64,000 nt of DNA from Gammaproteobacteria bacterium (GTDB lineage Bacteria; Pseudomonadota; Gammaproteobacteria; GCA-2400775), in contig JAADIY010000040.1 of the NCBI GenBank assembly GCA_013151045.1, positions 1-64,000 of the forward strand, given 5' to 3'. A model generated the notes under the pieces. It ran no database searches. It was not told the origin of the DNA and was given only the letters and a program-made list of their open reading frames with translations. Shown here piece after piece: positions 50,294-61,451 of this stretch (positions within the stretch are counted from its first letter, which is position 1; every line of letters begins with the position of its first letter). A program made the translations under genes and the position numbers.

Positions 50294-52923
50294 TTTTTAT
50301 CTTCATCTAGAGCAGTTATTATTTCGTTTTTCAGTGTTTCTAATAATTTTTCGTCGGTAATGGCTTCATCATTTTCGTCCTCTAATGCGAATAAATCTTC
50401 GACCCTTTCGCCAAGGGTCGCGATTTTCGCAATGCGTGCTGTGATATTGTGTTGCGTCAGCGTTTGCGCAATCCGTGACAAAATTCCAGGTTGGTCAATG
50501 GTGACTACTTCCATAATAGTGCGCTCATTTTGCGGGTCGCTTGAAAAGGTCACTTGAGTGGGCTTTTTAAATGCGCGTAAACGCCGTTGTTGTCGACGTC
50601 GCACTGGTGCCCATTCATTAGAAGGTGTTGATAGATTCTTTCTTAAATGGTTTTCTATTTCTTCATCGCTCATTGCAACAGAATCATCATGGTCGTCATC
50701 GGCTAAAATGGTGTAACTATTGATGACATAATTATCTTTAGTCGTGTAAATTGCCGCGTCATGAATACTGATACCAAGTTTTTCCAGAGCTGTGGTGTTA
50801 GCTGCGAAAGGATCGATTAGTTCTGGGTCGCTGTAGGTAAAAATTTTGGTATCTTTGTTTTGACCGATTTTGCTAACCATGACAAAAGGCACATGAGAGT
50901 TGTCGACGATTTTGATCATGGCTTGCGTTTGCCAGGCGACTTCTTCTGCGCTATTACGCAAGAAATATTCGTCTTCGAGATGAGACCACTGTCTTTTAGC
51001 TAATTTCTCGCTGACGTTATTGGCTTCAAGTAAGGCTAGAGCAAGGCGTTTAACGTGTCTGATTAAGCTTTCACGGTCAAGTGGGTTGTCAAGCCCACGA
51101 AAGAGAGCGCGGCGTGTTAATGCATAGAGCTCTTGTAATAAGGAAGCACGCCAGTTATTCCAAAGTTTTGGGTTGGTGCCGCGTATATCGCCAACGGTTA
51201 ACAAATACAAATAGTCTAAATGTGTTTGATCGCCAACGATATGAGCGAATTCGGCAATGGTGTCGGGATCGCTAATGTCTTTACGTTGCGCTGTCATTGA
51301 CATGGTTAAGTGATTTTTCACTAACCACGCAACAAATTCAGTATCGTAGTTACTTAAACCATGATGAAGGCAAAATTCACGTGCGTCTTGTTCGCCTAAG
51401 GCGGAATGATCGCCGCCGCGGCCTTTGCCTATGTCGTGGAATAATCCACCTAAATAAAGTATTTCTGGTTTAGGTAGTGATAAGGCTATTTGGCTGCACA
51501 AGGGCAGTTCATCTTGGTGTGCTTCGACAAAAAATCGTCTAAGGTTCCTTACAACAGTTAGGATATGTTCGTCTACTGTGTAGATATGAAATAAATCGAA
51601 CTGCATTTGTCCAACAAGGTTGGCAAAGCTGGGTAAGTAGGCGGCTAATACACCATAGCTGTGCATGCGTCTTAATTCATGGCTGATGCCTTGCGGTTGG
51701 CGAATAATTTCCATGAATAGTGAACGATTGCCAAGATCGGCGCGGAACTCATCATCAATCAAATAACAATGTTGTCGAACTAACCGTATTGTTGATGCGC
51801 GCACACCATTGAGTTTGGGGTTTTGCTGTAAGACTAAAAATATTTCGAGTAAGGCTGATGAGTGATTGATGAATACTCGATCATGAGTTACTTCCAAAAA
51901 GCCATCGCGTTCTTGAAAGCGTCGATTCAAGTTATTTACTCTGTTATCAGAGCTATCATAAAGAATCGCTTCACTAAAAAGTTGCAATAACATTTCATTG
52001 AGACGGCTGAGTTCTTTTATGGTGCGATAGTAGTGCATCATAAAAAGTTCTACTGCTCGTTTGTGCTTGCCGTTTTTATAGCCTAGCGTTGCGGCAAGTT
52101 CAGTTTGGTGATCGAAGAGTAGTCGATCTTCTTCACGATTAGCTATCAGGTGTAAAGCAAAGCGCACTTGCCAGAGAAAGTTTTGCGCGGCGACAAGATC
52201 GCTGTGTTCTGATTGGGTAAGGAATCCATGCGTGACGAGGTCATGGAGGTTTTCTGCATCAAAGTGACGCTTAGTGACCCAGGCAATGATATGGATGTCG
52301 CGCAAGCCGCCGGGACCGTCTTTGACATTAGGTTCCAGACTATAGGCAGAATCACCATACTTATGGTGGCGTAACTGTTGTTCTTGTAATTTTGCTTTGA
52401 AAAAAACTTTGTCAGGCCAAATATGTTCAGGGGATATCCATGCTTGCAGCTGTACGTAGAGCGATTTGCTGCCGAGGATAAACCGCGATTCGACGAGATT
52501 GGTAATAGTGGAAACGTCTTTTCGTGCTTCTGAAACGCAATAGTCGACAGTTCTTACGCTGTGTCCTACCTCGATACCCATGTCCCAGCAAAAACTAATA
52601 AATGCAGAGATGGCATCGTTGTGTTGCTCGTGATAATCGTTGGCAAGGAGTATGAGTATGTCTATGTCGGAATGCGGAAATAGCTCACCGCGGCCATATC
52701 CACCAACAGCGATAAGTGCAATATCATCACTATTTTGCGAGATGAATTTCGCCCAGACTAAAGAAAGTAATTGATCAGTTTCTTTTGCATGAACGTAAAC
52801 GAGCTCGGATGCAAGCGCACCGTTGTTGAAACGTTTTCGTATTGATTCTTTGATCTTGCCGAGTTTGCTGCGAAACTCGGCAAGATCAGGGTGAGTGGTT
52901 TGATTAACCGCAGGGCCGCTCAT
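50290..52923 (-). CDS. glnD: [Protein-PII] uridylyltransferase
   Basis: ALIAVGGYGRGELFPHSDIDILILL...GLFHDIGKGRGGDHSALG...; C-terminal ACT-like region. Confidence 0.97.
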   Translation of the reverse strand: MSGPAVNQTTHPDLAEFRSKLGKIKESIRKRFNNGALASELVYVHAKETDQLLSLVWAKFISQNSDDIALIAVGGYGRGELFPHSDIDILILLANDYHEQHNDAISAFISFCWDMGIEVGHSVRTVDYCVSEARKDVSTITNLVESRFILGSKSLYVQLQAWISPEHIWPDKVFFKAKLQEQQLRHHKYGDSAYSLEPNVKDGPGGLRDIHIIAWVTKRHFDAENLHDLVTHGFLTQSEHSDLVAAQNFLWQVRFALHLIANREEDRLLFDHQTELAATLGYKNGKHKRAVELFMMHYYRTIKELSRLNEMLLQLFSEAILYDSSDNRVNNLNRRFQERDGFLEVTHDRVFINHSSALLEIFLVLQQNPKLNGVRASTIRLVRQHCYLIDDEFRADLGNRSLFMEIIRQPQGISHELRRMHSYGVLAAYLPSFANLVGQMQFDLFHIYTVDEHILTVVRNLRRFFVEAHQDELPLCSQIALSLPKPEILYLGGLFHDIGKGRGGDHSALGEQDAREFCLHHGLSNYDTEFVAWLVKNHLTMSMTAQRKDISDPDTIAEFAHIVGDQTHLDYLYLLTVGDIRGTNPKLWNNWRASLLQELYALTRRALFRGLDNPLDRESLIRHVKRLALALLEANNVSEKLAKRQWSHLEDEYFLRNSAEEVAWQTQAMIKIVDNSHVPFVMVSKIGQNKDTKIFTYSDPELIDPFAANTTALEKLGISIHDAAIYTTKDNYVINSYTILADDDHDDSVAMSDEEIENHLRKNLSTPSNEWAPVRRRQQRRLRAFKKPTQVTFSSDPQNERTIMEVVTIDQPGILSRIAQTLTQHNITARIAKIATLGERVEDLFALEDENDEAITDEKLLETLKNEIITALDEDKN
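52851..52888 (-). repeat. Perfect 16-bp-arm hairpin inside the 5' end of glnD
   Basis: TGATCTTGCCGAGTTT - GCTGCG - AAACTCGGCAAGATCA. Confidence 0.92.
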
Positions 52924-52964
52924 AGATTTTTATATGATATCGTTTTGAAGGAGTGAGTCCAAGG

Positions 52965-53732
52965 CTAGATATCGTCTTCTGGCCGCTTAGTTAGCACATC
53001 AAACCCATCATCGGTGACGAGTATAGTATGTTCCCATTGTGTCGAGATGCTACGATCTCGAGTGATGACGGTCCAGTTGTCGGCAAGTAATTTTATACCG
53101 CGTTTACCAACATTGAGCATGGGCTCGATGGTGAAGGTCATACCGGTTTCTAGTGGCATACCTGTATTAGGTTCACCGTAATGTAAAACTTGCGGCTCTT
53201 CATGAAATTTTTTGCCAATGCCGTGACCGCAATACTCGCGGACGACAGACATATTGTTTGATTCGGCATGTTTTTGAATGGCGTTGCCGATATCGCCTAA
53301 GCGAATACCTGGCTTGACCATCTCAATGCCCAAGCGCATAGCATCATAAGAGACTTTGCAAGCTCGCTTCGCCATAATAGAAGGTTCGCCGACATAGAAC
53401 ATTTTACTTGTGTCACCGTGATATCCATCTTTGATGACGGTCACGTCAATATTGATGATGTCGCCATTTTTTAATTTTTTGTCACTAGGGATACCATGGC
53501 AGACTACGTGATTGACTGAAGTGCAGATCGATTTTGGGAAGCCATGATAATTTAGCGGTGCAGGTATGGCCTTTTGCTCCTGGGTAATAAAATCGTGGCA
53601 AATTTGATCAAGCTCGTCTGTTGTTACGCCAGCTGTGACATGTGGGCGAATCATATGTAGGACATCAGCAGCTAGCCGGCCCGCAATGCGCATTTTTTCT
53701 ATTTCGTTGGTTGTTTTTATAATGACAGGCAT
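52965..53732 (-). CDS. map: Type I methionine aminopeptidase
   Basis: MPVIIKTTNEIEKMRIAGRLAADVLHMI...VREYCGHGIGKKFHEEPQVLHYG. Confidence 0.96.
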   Translation of the reverse strand: MPVIIKTTNEIEKMRIAGRLAADVLHMIRPHVTAGVTTDELDQICHDFITQEQKAIPAPLNYHGFPKSICTSVNHVVCHGIPSDKKLKNGDIINIDVTVIKDGYHGDTSKMFYVGEPSIMAKRACKVSYDAMRLGIEMVKPGIRLGDIGNAIQKHAESNNMSVVREYCGHGIGKKFHEEPQVLHYGEPNTGMPLETGMTFTIEPMLNVGKRGIKLLADNWTVITRDRSISTQWEHTILVTDDGFDVLTKRPEDDI

Positions 53733-53929
53733 GGTTCTCATTAAAATTCAATAGCTTATGGCTGCTTTTGAAGGCAAAGCAACGGTTAACTTCGCATTCT
53801 AACCTTACAGGCCGGTAGGCGCCATTATTGGCGTAAATATTGAGTTTTCTCCTCTATATATGGTATAAGTCTCGCGCCGAATGCCTTTGCGGTATCGGTA
53901 CACACCGGTAACACTTGCTTGTTGCCATA

Positions 53930-54033
53930 CTATGACACACACATTTCGTCACATTGACTGGGGTGCTGAATGGTTCGCTATTTGGTCGGTTGATGGGGAA
54001 TGTGGAGGCTTAACCCTAAACAGAGGAAATTAA
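53930..54033 (+). promoter_or_regulatory. Possible rpsB leader (S2 autoregulatory element)
   Basis: GACTGGGGTGCTGA...GGGGAATGTGGAGGCTTAACCCTAAACAGAGGAAATTAAT upstream of rpsB; resembles gammaproteobacterial rpsB leaders from memory only. Confidence 0.4.
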
Positions 54034-54034
54034 T

Positions 54035-54904
54035 ATGCCTAACGTCTCAATGCGTGAGATGCTGGAGGCTGGTGTTCATTTCGGCCATCAGACTCGCTAC
54101 TGGAATCCCCAGATGGCGCCTTATATCTTTGGCGCTCGTAACAAAATTCATATCATTAACTTAGAAAAGACCTTGCCATTATTCAATGATGCATTGAACT
54201 TTATTGGCAGCTTGGCTGCGCGTAAGGGCAAAATTCTGTTTGTTGGTACTAAGCGTGCCGCGTCAGAAATCATTGCTCAAGAAGCCGAACGCTGTGGTTG
54301 CCCCTATGTTGATCGCCGCTGGTTGGGTGGTATGTTGACGAATTTCAAAACCATCAAGCAATCAGTTCGTCGTTTGAAAGAGCTGGATGCGATGGAAGAA
54401 GACGGTCGTATGAACCGCTTCAATAAGAAAGAAGCACTTGGCTTAAGCCGCGAGCGTGCTAAATTGCAAGCAGGCTTGGCCGGCATTAAGAATATGGTTG
54501 GTCTTCCTGACGCGATGTTTGTTGTTGATGTTGGTTATGAAAAGAACGCTGTAGCTGAAGCGGTGAAGTTGGGTATTCCGGTCATCGGAATTGTTGATAC
54601 TAACAACAAGATGGATGGCATTGATTATGTTATTCCAGGGAACGATGATGCTATTCGCGCTGTTCAGCTTTATGTTGCTAGTGCTGCGGATGCCGTATTA
54701 GAAGGCCGTTTATCGCTCGCCCAAACCCAGGGTGGTAGTGGTGACGAGTTTGTTGAAGTTGATGCTAGCGGTGAAGTCGCTGTTAATACTGTTAAGAAAA
54801 AAGTGAAAAAAACTGTAAAGAAAGAAGCTGATGCTGCGCCAGAGGTTGCTGCGAAAGCACCTGTTGCTACGGAAGCGCCAGCCGCTGCCGAATCAGCCAG
54901 CTGA
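54035..54904 (+). CDS. rpsB: 30S ribosomal protein S2
   Basis: [46 protein letters not shown]. Confidence 0.98.
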   Translation: MPNVSMREMLEAGVHFGHQTRYWNPQMAPYIFGARNKIHIINLEKTLPLFNDALNFIGSLAARKGKILFVGTKRAASEIIAQEAERCGCPYVDRRWLGGMLTNFKTIKQSVRRLKELDAMEEDGRMNRFNKKEALGLSRERAKLQAGLAGIKNMVGLPDAMFVVDVGYEKNAVAEAVKLGIPVIGIVDTNNKMDGIDYVIPGNDDAIRAVQLYVASAADAVLEGRLSLAQTQGGSGDEFVEVDASGEVAVNTVKKKVKKTVKKEADAAPEVAAKAPVATEAPAAAESAS

Positions 54905-55010
54905 GTCTTAATTACTTAATTTTATATATGTAAGTACTTACTGGGGTTGCGTTCATCGTGCCCCAGTAATATGTACTTAAGAATAGTAGTGTTTTTGTGA
55001 GGAAAGGTTA

Positions 55011-55895
55011 ATGAGTGTATCTGCTGCGATGGTCAAAGAACTGCGCGAGCGTACTAGTCTTGGCATGCTTGAATGTAAAAAGGCATTGACTGAAACTGGT
55101 GGTGATATCGACGCTGCCGTCGAGTTGTTGCGTAAATCTGGTCAGGCTAAAGCTGATAAAAAAGCAGGTCGTATTGCTGCGGAAGGTCGCATTGTGCAGC
55201 TGATTAGCGATGACGGTAAAACTGCTGCAATTGTAGAAGTAAACTGTGAGACTGATTTCGTTGGTAACGGCGATGAGTTTGGAGAGTTTGTTGGCGTAAT
55301 TGCGCAACGCGTGGTTACTGATACTCCAGCTGATGTTGAGGCTTTGTCGCAATTGGCGTTTGATGCGGGTAAGAGCATTGAAGAGCGTCGTAAAGAAATG
55401 GTCACTAAGTTGGGTGAAAACATTTCAATACGCCGTTTCCAACGTTTTGAAAGTGATGGTGGCCAACTAGACGGTTATATGCATGGTGTTCGCATCGGTG
55501 TATTGGTTGATATTGCTCCCGGCAATACAACTTTAGGTAAAGACGTTGCGATGCATATTGCAGCAAGTCACCCTATCGCTATATCTGAAGATGATGTTGA
55601 TGCTGATGCCTTGGCTAAAGAGAAAGAAATCTTTGAAGTGCAAGCAGCTGAGAGCGGTAAGCCAGCAGAAATTATTGAGAAAATGGTTGCCGGCCGTATT
55701 CGTAAGTTTTTGGCCGAAGTGACATTACTAGGCCAGTCATTTGTTAAAGACCCAGACCTTTCGGTAGCTAAGTTATTGGATAAAAGTAATAGCAGTGTTA
55801 AGCAATTTGTTCGTTTCGAAGTGGGTGAAGGGATCGAGAAAAAAGTCGAAAATTTTGCTGAAGAAGTGGCCGCACAAGTTGCTCAAAGTAAGTAA
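55011..55895 (+). CDS. tsf: Elongation factor Ts
   Basis: VKELRERTSLGMLECKKALTETGGDIDAAVELLRKSG. Confidence 0.98.
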   Translation: MSVSAAMVKELRERTSLGMLECKKALTETGGDIDAAVELLRKSGQAKADKKAGRIAAEGRIVQLISDDGKTAAIVEVNCETDFVGNGDEFGEFVGVIAQRVVTDTPADVEALSQLAFDAGKSIEERRKEMVTKLGENISIRRFQRFESDGGQLDGYMHGVRIGVLVDIAPGNTTLGKDVAMHIAASHPIAISEDDVDADALAKEKEIFEVQAAESGKPAEIIEKMVAGRIRKFLAEVTLLGQSFVKDPDLSVAKLLDKSNSSVKQFVRFEVGEGIEKKVENFAEEVAAQVAQSK

Positions 55896-55929
55896 TCATT
55901 ACTAATAAATAGGTAGCTGGAATAGTTTA

Positions 55930-56655
55930 ATGAGCGAATCCCATAAGGTTCCATCGTATAAGCGTATTGTCCTTAAGTTAAGTGGCGAAGCCTTGATGGG
56001 CGATGAAGACTATGGGATTAAGCCTGAAGTTATTAAGCGCTTAGCCACTGAAGTTGCCGAAGTTGTTCGTGCCGGCGTTGAAGTGGGTCTGGTGATTGGC
56101 GGTGGCAACATTTTTCGTGGTGCTGGTTTGGCGGCAGCGGGCATGGAACGTGTGTCTGCTGATCACATGGGTATGTTGGCAACTGTTATTAACGCGCTTG
56201 CTATGCAAGATGCCTTGGAACGCCTTGATACCAATACACGAGTGATGTCTGCACTACAGATCAATGAAGTCTGCGAGCAATATATCCGTCGCCGAGCAGT
56301 GCGCCATCTTGAAAAAGGGCGCGTGGTGATCTTTGCTGCAGGAACCGGCAACCCATTTTTTACCACAGATTCTGCTGCTAGTTTACGCAGTGTTGAAGTC
56401 GGTGCAGAATTGGTCTTGAAGGCGACAAAAGTTGATGGCGTTTATAATGCTGACCCAATGAAAGATAAAACGGCTGTACGTTATGACCGTTTAGGCTACG
56501 ACCAGGTTATCGAAGAAAAGTTAGGCGTTATGGATACCACGGCAATAGTGTTATGTCGTGACTATGGTATGCCTTTGCGGATATTCGACATTAATGACGA
56601 AGGCGCATTGATGAAAATTATACATGGCGAAGATAAAGGCACGTTGGTGTGCTAG
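55930..56655 (+). CDS. pyrH: UMP kinase
   Basis: [37 protein letters not shown]. Confidence 0.98.
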   Translation: MSESHKVPSYKRIVLKLSGEALMGDEDYGIKPEVIKRLATEVAEVVRAGVEVGLVIGGGNIFRGAGLAAAGMERVSADHMGMLATVINALAMQDALERLDTNTRVMSALQINEVCEQYIRRRAVRHLEKGRVVIFAAGTGNPFFTTDSAASLRSVEVGAELVLKATKVDGVYNADPMKDKTAVRYDRLGYDQVIEEKLGVMDTTAIVLCRDYGMPLRIFDINDEGALMKIIHGEDKGTLVC

Positions 56656-56674
56656 GTGGGGATAGGGCAAGGTT

Positions 56675-57232
56675 ATGATAGAGGAAATTAAACAAGATGC
56701 TTCTTCACGTATGGAGAAGAGTATTGAGTCATTTCGCCACAATTTATCTAAATTGCGCACGGGCCGTGCCAATGCAAGTCTGCTTGACCAGGTGATCGTC
56801 TCTTATTACGGTTCTGATGTGCCGCTTAGCCAAGCTGCTACGGTGTCAGTTGCTGACGCGCGTATGCTCAATGTAACGCCATGGGAAAAAGATTTGGTCC
56901 CCGTTATTGAAAAAGCGATTTTAGCATCTGGACTTGGTTTGAACCCTTCTACGTCGGGAAGTGTGATTCGTATCGCCTTGCCACCGTTAACTGAAGAGCG
57001 TCGCCGCGACATGGTTAAAATTGTTAAGGCAGAAGCAGAAAATGCAAGAATTTCATTACGTAACATTCGACGTGATGCCAACGGTGACTTTAAAGAGCTG
57101 CTAAAAGAAAAAGAAATCACCGAAGACGAAGAGCGTGGAGCAGAAGAAGGTATCCAAAAAATAACGGATAAGTTTGTTGCTCAAGTAGAAAAAATAATGG
57201 AAGAGAAAGAAGCAGATTTGCTCGAAGTATAA
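56675..57232 (+). CDS. frr: Ribosome recycling factor
   Basis: [42 protein letters not shown]. Confidence 0.97.
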   Translation: MIEEIKQDASSRMEKSIESFRHNLSKLRTGRANASLLDQVIVSYYGSDVPLSQAATVSVADARMLNVTPWEKDLVPVIEKAILASGLGLNPSTSGSVIRIALPPLTEERRRDMVKIVKAEAENARISLRNIRRDANGDFKELLKEKEITEDEERGAEEGIQKITDKFVAQVEKIMEEKEADLLEV

Positions 57233-57289
57233 CTTTAGTTGGCATTTCCTCGTCTGATTCAGATAAAAATCCACGGTTCTTGATTAGAC

Positions 57290-58057
57290 ATGGCATCGAC
57301 ACTAGAACAAGGCAGTCAAATCGTAGAGAAATCACTATTACCTAGTCATGTTGCCATTATTATGGACGGTAATGGTCGTTGGGCTCAGCAGCGTGGTAAG
57401 CCACGCGTCATGGGTCATCGTTCAGGTATAGCATCAGTTCGGGCAGTCATTGAGAGTAGTGCGCGTAAACAAATTGATGTCTTAACTCTCTTCGCATTCA
57501 GCAGTGAAAATTGGCGTCGCCCTCAGGACGAAGTGGGCTTGCTGATGAAGTTGTTTATCGAAGCCATACAATCAGAAGGTAAAAAGCTCCATGAAAACCG
57601 TGTTCGCCTCCGAGTTATTGGTGACGTATCGGCATTTTCTCAACCGTTGCAAGATCAAATTGCCGAGATAGAAACACTGACCCAAAATAATGATGGTTTG
57701 CTAGTGAATATTGCAGCCAACTACGGTGGCCATTGGGAAATAATACAGGCAGTTCGTCAGTTAGCAGATCAAGTTAAGTCTGGCGAGATCGATGTTGCTG
57801 ATATCAATAATGAATTGATCACTAAGTCCCTAGCTTTAGGTGATGTAGTACCACCGGATCTTTTTATTAGAACGGGTGGTGAACAACGTATTAGTAATTT
57901 CTTGTTATGGCATTTGGCTTATACCGAGCTGTATTTTACTGATACTTTATGGCCAGATTTTGACGATGATGCTTACGATTTGGCATTGGAGTGTTTTGCC
58001 GGGCGTCAGCGTCGTTTTGGGCGAATTGCTGAACAGCTTGGATCGGATAAGGTTTAG
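57290..58057 (+). CDS. uppS: Isoprenyl transferase (undecaprenyl diphosphate synthase)
   Basis: HVAIIMDGNGRWAQQRGKPRVMGHRSG. Confidence 0.97.
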   Translation: MASTLEQGSQIVEKSLLPSHVAIIMDGNGRWAQQRGKPRVMGHRSGIASVRAVIESSARKQIDVLTLFAFSSENWRRPQDEVGLLMKLFIEAIQSEGKKLHENRVRLRVIGDVSAFSQPLQDQIAEIETLTQNNDGLLVNIAANYGGHWEIIQAVRQLADQVKSGEIDVADINNELITKSLALGDVVPPDLFIRTGGEQRISNFLLWHLAYTELYFTDTLWPDFDDDAYDLALECFAGRQRRFGRIAEQLGSDKV

Positions 58058-58887
58058 TGTTAAAGCAACGCATTATTACTGCCGCCGTTCTTGTTCCACT
58101 AATAATACTTTGTGTGCTTAAGGCGCCTACAGAAATCGTTGCCCTGGTATTTGCTGCTATCGTAATCGCCGGTGCTTGGGAATGGGGAGCTTTGCTTAAG
58201 TTGACTCGAAGTGTTCGCATCGTTTTTCTATCTGCGCTTACTTTGACGATTGCATTGAGTTATTTTTGGTCGTTGCAACAGAGTGCCTACATCTGGGCGG
58301 TATTAGCATTCGCCTGCTTGCTTTGGTTAGTGTTAATAGTTTCTATAGTGGCGATTCAACGCCGCGGCCTTATTCATGCCGGGCTGCCATCGGCACAGTA
58401 TTTTTTTTTGGGACTATTTTTGCTTACTTTCGCGTGGTTAGCGGCCTTGTCGTTGCATAGTATTCCAGAGTTTGGTCCGGCTTTATTGTTATATGTTTTT
58501 GGCTTGGTTTGGTTGGCCGACGCGGGTGCTTATTTCGCTGGTCGTCAGTGGGGGAAAGATAAGCTCGCGAGTAACATTAGCCCCGGTAAAACATGGCAGG
58601 GTTTGTATGGTGCCTTAGCTATCACTTTGTTCTACGCTCTTGTCGTTGCCTGGTATTTTGATTTTACTGCAACAACTTATGCGGCTTTTGTCATATTATC
58701 TCTGGTTGTTGTGGTGTTTTCCGTATTTGGGGATTTATTTGAAAGTCTCATTAAGCGTCGAGCTGGTGTGAAAGATAGCGGCCAACTGTTGCCAGGGCAC
58801 GGCGGTGTATTGGATCGTATTGATAGTTTGCTGGCAGCTTTGCCTGTTATGGCTTTTGGTTTGACGCTTGTTGAGTTCGTAAAATGA
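58057..58887 (+). CDS. cdsA: Phosphatidate cytidylyltransferase
   Basis: C-terminal SVFGDLFESLIKRRAGVKDSGQLLPGHGGVLDRIDSLLAA; GTG start. Confidence 0.95.
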   Translation: MLKQRIITAAVLVPLIILCVLKAPTEIVALVFAAIVIAGAWEWGALLKLTRSVRIVFLSALTLTIALSYFWSLQQSAYIWAVLAFACLLWLVLIVSIVAIQRRGLIHAGLPSAQYFFLGLFLLTFAWLAALSLHSIPEFGPALLLYVFGLVWLADAGAYFAGRQWGKDKLASNISPGKTWQGLYGALAITLFYALVVAWYFDFTATTYAAFVILSLVVVVFSVFGDLFESLIKRRAGVKDSGQLLPGHGGVLDRIDSLLAALPVMAFGLTLVEFVK

Positions 58888-60086
58888 TCGGCGTAACCAT
58901 ATTGGGTTCAACAGGTTCGATAGGCGTCAGCACACTTGATGTGATTCGCAGCAATGAAGGCGCTTATCGTGTTATCGCCTTAAGCGCCAATACTGATGTT
59001 GATGGCTTGTATCAACAATGCTTGGAATTTCAACCTAAGTTTGCTGTGATGGCCAATGCTGATTCAGCGACCGAGCTGCAAACTAAATTACGCAGTTACG
59101 GCAGTAACACGCAAGTGGATAGCGGTAATGATGGCTTAGAATGTATCGCAAGTCTAAGCGAAGTGGACTGCGTTATGGCAGCTATTGTTGGTGCTGCAGG
59201 CTTGCAACCTACTTTAGCGGCAGCGCGTGCGGGTAAACGTATTTTGCTTGCAAACAAAGAAGCCTTAGTGATGTCAGGCCATATTTTTATGGATACCATT
59301 AAACATCATCAAGTTGAGTTGCTACCCATCGATAGCGAGCATAATGCGATTTTTCAATGTATGCCCCAAGATAATGGAACGGGGCAATATGCTGATTTTG
59401 AAAGCAGCGGTATAGAAAAAATTCTTTTGACAGCTTCAGGTGGCCCTTTTCGCAAGATGGACATGGCTGCGCTGCGCTCGGTAACGCCAGACCAGGCTTG
59501 TGCGCATCCCAATTGGGATATGGGTCGTAAAATCTCAGTTGATTCAGCAACAATGATGAATAAGGGGCTAGAGGTTATTGAGGCGTGTTGGTTGTTTGAT
59601 ACTCATCCTGATCTGATCGAAGTGGTGGTTCATCCGCAAAGTATTGTTCATTCCATGGTTGAATACCGCGACGGATCTATTTTGGCGCAGTTGGGTAGCC
59701 CAGATATGCGTACACCTATCGCGTATGGTTTGGCGTGGCCGCAGCGTATTGAGTCGGGTGTGAAACGGTTGGATTTAGTGAGCATGGGCTCACTGGATTT
59801 TGAAGCACCTGATCTTGAGCGATTTCCCTGTCTTGCACTAGCCTACCGTGCGGCAGCAGCAGCAGACACGACTAGCGCGATTATGAATGCCGCAAATGAA
59901 GTTGCCGTTGACGCTTTTTTGCGTAATGAACTTAGTTTCCTTGGAATTGCCAAAGTCATTGCTCAAGTCATGGATGAGTTGCCGGCACATGCTGCAAGTG
60001 ATCTTGACGCTATATTGGCGGATGATCACGCAGCACGAGAGTTCACAAAGGATATTATTGTCACTTGTAAAGGCTTAGTTTCCTGA
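58884..60086 (+). CDS. dxr: 1-deoxy-D-xylulose-5-phosphate reductoisomerase
   Basis: MIGVTILGSTGSIGVSTLDVI...LLANKEALVMSG...PIDSEHNAIFQ. Confidence 0.97.
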   Translation: MIGVTILGSTGSIGVSTLDVIRSNEGAYRVIALSANTDVDGLYQQCLEFQPKFAVMANADSATELQTKLRSYGSNTQVDSGNDGLECIASLSEVDCVMAAIVGAAGLQPTLAAARAGKRILLANKEALVMSGHIFMDTIKHHQVELLPIDSEHNAIFQCMPQDNGTGQYADFESSGIEKILLTASGGPFRKMDMAALRSVTPDQACAHPNWDMGRKISVDSATMMNKGLEVIEACWLFDTHPDLIEVVVHPQSIVHSMVEYRDGSILAQLGSPDMRTPIAYGLAWPQRIESGVKRLDLVSMGSLDFEAPDLERFPCLALAYRAAAAADTTSAIMNAANEVAVDAFLRNELSFLGIAKVIAQVMDELPAHAASDLDAILADDHAAREFTKDIIVTCKGLVS

Positions 60087-61451
60087 ATGGTTAATATTCT
60101 TCAATACATTTTGTGGTTTGTAGTTGCTATTGCCATCTTGGTGACGGTGCACGAATTTGGTCATTACTGGGTAGCTAAAAAACTTGGCGTTAAAGTATTG
60201 CGTTTTTCAATTGGTTTTGGCCGGCCTTTATATTCCTGGCGTCGCGGCCCAGACAACATAGAATATGTTATTGCCGCTATTCCTCTTGGTGGTTACGTAA
60301 AAATGCTTGATGAGGGTGAAGGTGAGGTTGATCCCGCTGAGCAGCATCGAGCTTTTAATCGCCAATCGCTAAAGACCCGATTTGCGGTAGTGTCTGCTGG
60401 CCCGATGGCTAATTTTCTTTTTGCTATTTTTGCCTACGCATTAATGTTTATTGTTGGCATTCCAGCTGTGAAGCCTGTAATTGGCGATATCGTTGAAGAT
60501 TCTATTGCAGGTCATGCGGGTTTGTCTGCTGGATCCACTATTGTTTCGATCGCTGGCGAGCGAACTGAGAGTTGGCAGCAGGTTAACGCAGAGTTGCTCG
60601 ATCATTTGTTTGATTCAATACCTTTAGAAATTGTTGCCGAAGACGCCAACCAAGTGCATAGCACGTATGAGTTGCCGCTACTGGGTTTTGCCGCTGAGTT
60701 AGAGCGTGGTGATCTTTTAACTCAGCTCGGTATCAAACCGTTTAGACCGAGCGTACCTGCGACGATTGATCAAGTGTTAGAAGGTGGTGCAGCCGAGCTT
60801 GCTGGGTTGCAAAAGGGCGATACAATCATTGCTGCTGACGGTCAGTCTATAGTTGACTGGTTGGCGTGGGTTGATGTGGTATCTAGCAGCCCCGGTGAAC
60901 CGCTGTTGATTGAAGTGTTGCGAAGTGAGCAGCCGTTGAACTTAGAGCTGACACCGAAAGAAACAGAGCGTAACGGAGTTGTTGTTGGTTTTATTGGTGC
61001 GTCGGTGTTTGTGCCTGAGGGTTTGATGCAGGAGCACCGAACAATTATCCAATATTCGCCGTTTGAATCATTGTGGCATGGCGTTGAAAAGACATGGTCG
61101 ATTTCTGCACTTACGATTAAGTTTTTGTTTAATATGATCATAGGTAATGCCTCGGTTGATAATTTGAGCAGTCCAATCAGCATCGCCCAATATGCCGGTC
61201 AATCAGCGAGTGCGGGTTGGTTACCCTTTGTCAGCTTTTTAGCTGTGGTCAGTATTAGTTTGGGTGTATTGAATCTATTGCCTGTGCCGATACTTGACGG
61301 TGGCCATTTGTTTTATTACATGCTGGAAATGGTGACCGGAAAACCACCTTCTGAGAGAGTTCAGGCAGTTGGTCAACAAGCCGGCATTATCCTTATAATT
61401 ATGTTAATGTCGGTGGCTTTATACAATGACATCTCCCATATATTGGGTTGA
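60087..61451 (+). CDS. rseP: RIP zinc metalloprotease RseP
   Basis: VTVHEFGHYWVAKKLGVKVLRFSIGFG; PDZ region; LLPVPILDGGHL. Confidence 0.97.
   Translation: MVNILQYILWFVVAIAILVTVHEFGHYWVAKKLGVKVLRFSIGFGRPLYSWRRGPDNIEYVIAAIPLGGYVKMLDEGEGEVDPAEQHRAFNRQSLKTRFAVVSAGPMANFLFAIFAYALMFIVGIPAVKPVIGDIVEDSIAGHAGLSAGSTIVSIAGERTESWQQVNAELLDHLFDSIPLEIVAEDANQVHSTYELPLLGFAAELERGDLLTQLGIKPFRPSVPATIDQVLEGGAAELAGLQKGDTIIAADGQSIVDWLAWVDVVSSSPGEPLLIEVLRSEQPLNLELTPKETERNGVVVGFIGASVFVPEGLMQEHRTIIQYSPFESLWHGVEKTWSISALTIKFLFNMIIGNASVDNLSSPISIAQYAGQSASAGWLPFVSFLAVVSISLGVLNLLPVPILDGGHLFYYMLEMVTGKPPSERVQAVGQQAGIILIIMLMSVALYNDISHILG

Noticed and set aside
53930-54033. High-confidence rpsB leader call
   Set aside because: Similarity is from memory only and the secondary structure was not verified; kept only as a low-confidence feature.
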